28,153 nt of DNA from Chara braunii. Lineage: Eukaryota > Streptophyta > Charophyceae > Charales > Characeae. Every line of letters starts with the position of its first letter. The stretch's first letter is position 1. The position numbers and the translations under genes are program-made. Positions 27,375 to 28,153 of the stretch are shown here, one piece after another. Location of the stretch: assembly GCA_003427395.1 (NCBI GenBank), contig BFEA01000383.1, positions 978,945 to 1,007,097 on the forward strand, given 5' to 3'. The notes beneath the pieces are model-generated. The model ran no database searches, was not told the origin of the DNA, and saw nothing but the letters and a program-made list of their open reading frames with translations.

Positions 27375-27850
27375 ATGGTTTCGGATCGGCCCATACGTCA
27401 CGGGATTACTCTCGAGGCGGGTGCCGTCCCTCCGCGTGGATGCATTTACCGCATGAGCGAAGAGGAACTCGAGGTGCTTCGCGCACAACTCGATGACCTT
27501 CTCGACAAAGGCTGGATTCGCCCTAGTTGTTCGCCATATGGCGCACCAGTTCTCTTCTTCTGGAAGAAGAACAAGGACCTACGGCTGTGCATCGACTATA
27601 GAAAACTTAACGCACAAACCGTAAAGAACGTCGGCCCTCTCCCCAGGATTGATGATCTCCTCGAGCGGTTGGGCGGCGCGACGTACTTCTCGAAGTTGGA
27701 CTTAAAGTCGGGTTACCACCAGATTGAAATCCAGCCTTAAAGACCGCCTTCAAAACGCGGTATGGGCATTTTGAGTGGGTCGTGATGCCATTTGGACTCA
27801 CCAATGCCCAGGCAACCTTCCAAGCAGCCATGACAACGGAGTTCCGAGAC
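27375..27850 (+). pseudogene. reverse transcriptase, N-terminal half, element 3
   Basis: The frame 27375-27740 includes [66 protein letters not shown] and [17 protein letters not shown], which are the finger motifs and the first catalytic Asp. A small deletion creates a TAA at 27738-27740. The next phase continues as [20 protein letters not shown], then [17 protein letters not shown]. Directly after this, at about 27851, the sequence changes to a different repeat, so the YxDD motif, thumb, RNase H and integrase are missing. It would copy element RNA into cDNA in an intact copy. It is diverged from the element 2 RT (DYRKLN against [16 protein letters not shown] against [10 protein letters not shown]), so two lineages are present. 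Confidence 0.9.
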
Positions 27851-27903
27851 TTTGCTGTAGATGTTTTTTTTCTTCGTGTTTTTTCAGAGCAGGAATCGGG
27901 GAT
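27851..27903 (+). repeat. 53-bp segment shared with 19617-19669
   Basis: The segment matches 19617-19669 without gaps, with 5 mismatches by eye, including TTCTTCGTGTTTTTTCAGAG and GGAATCGGGGAT. At 19.6 kb it is the internal end next to the polypurine tract. Here it joins the truncated RT. What follows differs from the LTR at 19669. Confidence 0.85.
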
Positions 27904-28066
27904 TTGGTAGTGTTTCTTTTTTGGAAGACAGTGGTTTTCTACAGGGGAGGGGCTCCACCCGACGAAGTGGGATTGGAGACCTTGCGACCCTTGAATCTGC
28001 AGTTCTTTGACATTGTATTTTTGCCTTGGGCACTAGGCCCTATTAAAACTACTGTTTCTTAAAATT
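27904..28066 (+). other. unassigned sequence ahead of a poly(A) run
   Basis: No coding motif is seen. It is T-rich, then GC-balanced, and ends CCCTATTAAAACTACTGTTTC before the A run. It could be the 3' end of a polyadenylated retroposon or a retrocopy. Confidence 0.4.
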
Positions 28067-28086
28067 AAAAAAAAAAAAAAAAAAAA
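28067..28086 (+). repeat. poly(A) run of 20
   Basis: Twenty A follow TTAAAATT. The following sequence is AT-rich and then GC-rich, with a GGCCAC-CAGA-GTGGCC hairpin near 28111-28126. Confidence 0.8.
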
Positions 28087-28153
28087 CGTATTATCTAATT
28101 ACAAAAATTCTAGGCCACCAGAGTGGCCCGGGTCCACTTGCCCGGCCGGGTCA

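Larger units (their letters stand above)
22561..27850 (+). mobile_element. Ty3/gypsy retrotransposon, interrupted and truncated (element 3)
   Basis: Plus-strand order: leader, gag part 1 (22932-24021), foreign solo LTR (24022-25511), gag part 2 with zinc knuckle (25512-26219), linker, retropepsin, and RT fingers/palm. The RT stops after MTTEFRD at 27850, before YxDD, where unrelated sequence begins. RNase H, integrase and the 3' LTR are absent. The left limit is approximate. Confidence 0.85.

Noticed and set aside
1-28153. CRISPR array, prophage or bacterial operon
   Set aside because: The tandem repeats lack the repeat-spacer structure of CRISPR, and every recognisable gene is a eukaryotic LTR retrotransposon or a spliced exon.

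Overview
This window looks like a gene-poor, transposon-packed stretch of a large plant-type nuclear genome. It contains Ty3/gypsy (chromovirus-type) LTR retrotransposons, a plant initiator-Met-type primer binding site, microsatellites, many minisatellites, an N-run, and one isolated host exon with GT-AG splice sites. The gag/protease wording (IDCGASRNFM, PRRSARLAV), the nesting and the single exon adrift in repeats fit a charophyte alga such as Chara. That assignment is inference from memory of protein style. No bacterial operon, rRNA, tRNA or CRISPR array is visible.

Layout. 1-1072: homopolymer and purine-rich DNA, then a solo LTR (563-1072, minus). 1073-2920: no recognisable gene; a C-rich tract and hairpins. 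2921-4266: a probable minus-strand LTR with GGCC hairpins and short tandem repeats. 4746-4941 (minus): one exon encoding the core of a PX (phox-homology) domain, the only host coding sequence I can support, followed (on + coordinates) by an 85-bp inverted repeat. 5832-9470 (plus): a gypsy deletion derivative with protease fused to the integrase C-terminus, polypurine tract and 3' LTR. 9761-16830 (minus): a decayed but nearly full-order chromovirus (gag, protease, RT, RNase H, integrase, chromodomain, minisatellite, polypurine tract, 3' LTR); its 5' end runs into N bases. 16871-18170: AT-rich minisatellite and a 199-bp tandem duplication. 18175-22560: two related non-coding arms flanking one LTR (19669-20806), with a PPT before it and a PBS after it. 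22560-27850 (plus): a third gypsy element whose gag is split by a 1.49-kb solo LTR of the 5832-9470 family, and whose RT is cut off before its YxDD box. 27851-28153: a 53-bp stretch shared with the 19.6-kb region, unassigned DNA and a poly(A) run.

None of the transposon genes is intact; each has frameshifts, stops or deletions, so all are called pseudogenes. The history is layered: at least three gypsy lineages, nested insertion, LTR-LTR recombination to solo LTRs, and internal tandem duplication. The most unusual pattern I found is the recurrence of the exact 9-mer CAGGTAAGT (consensus 5' splice site; its complement ACTTACCTG equals the U1 snRNA 5' end) in several unrelated repeats, mostly antisense to the LTR carrying it.
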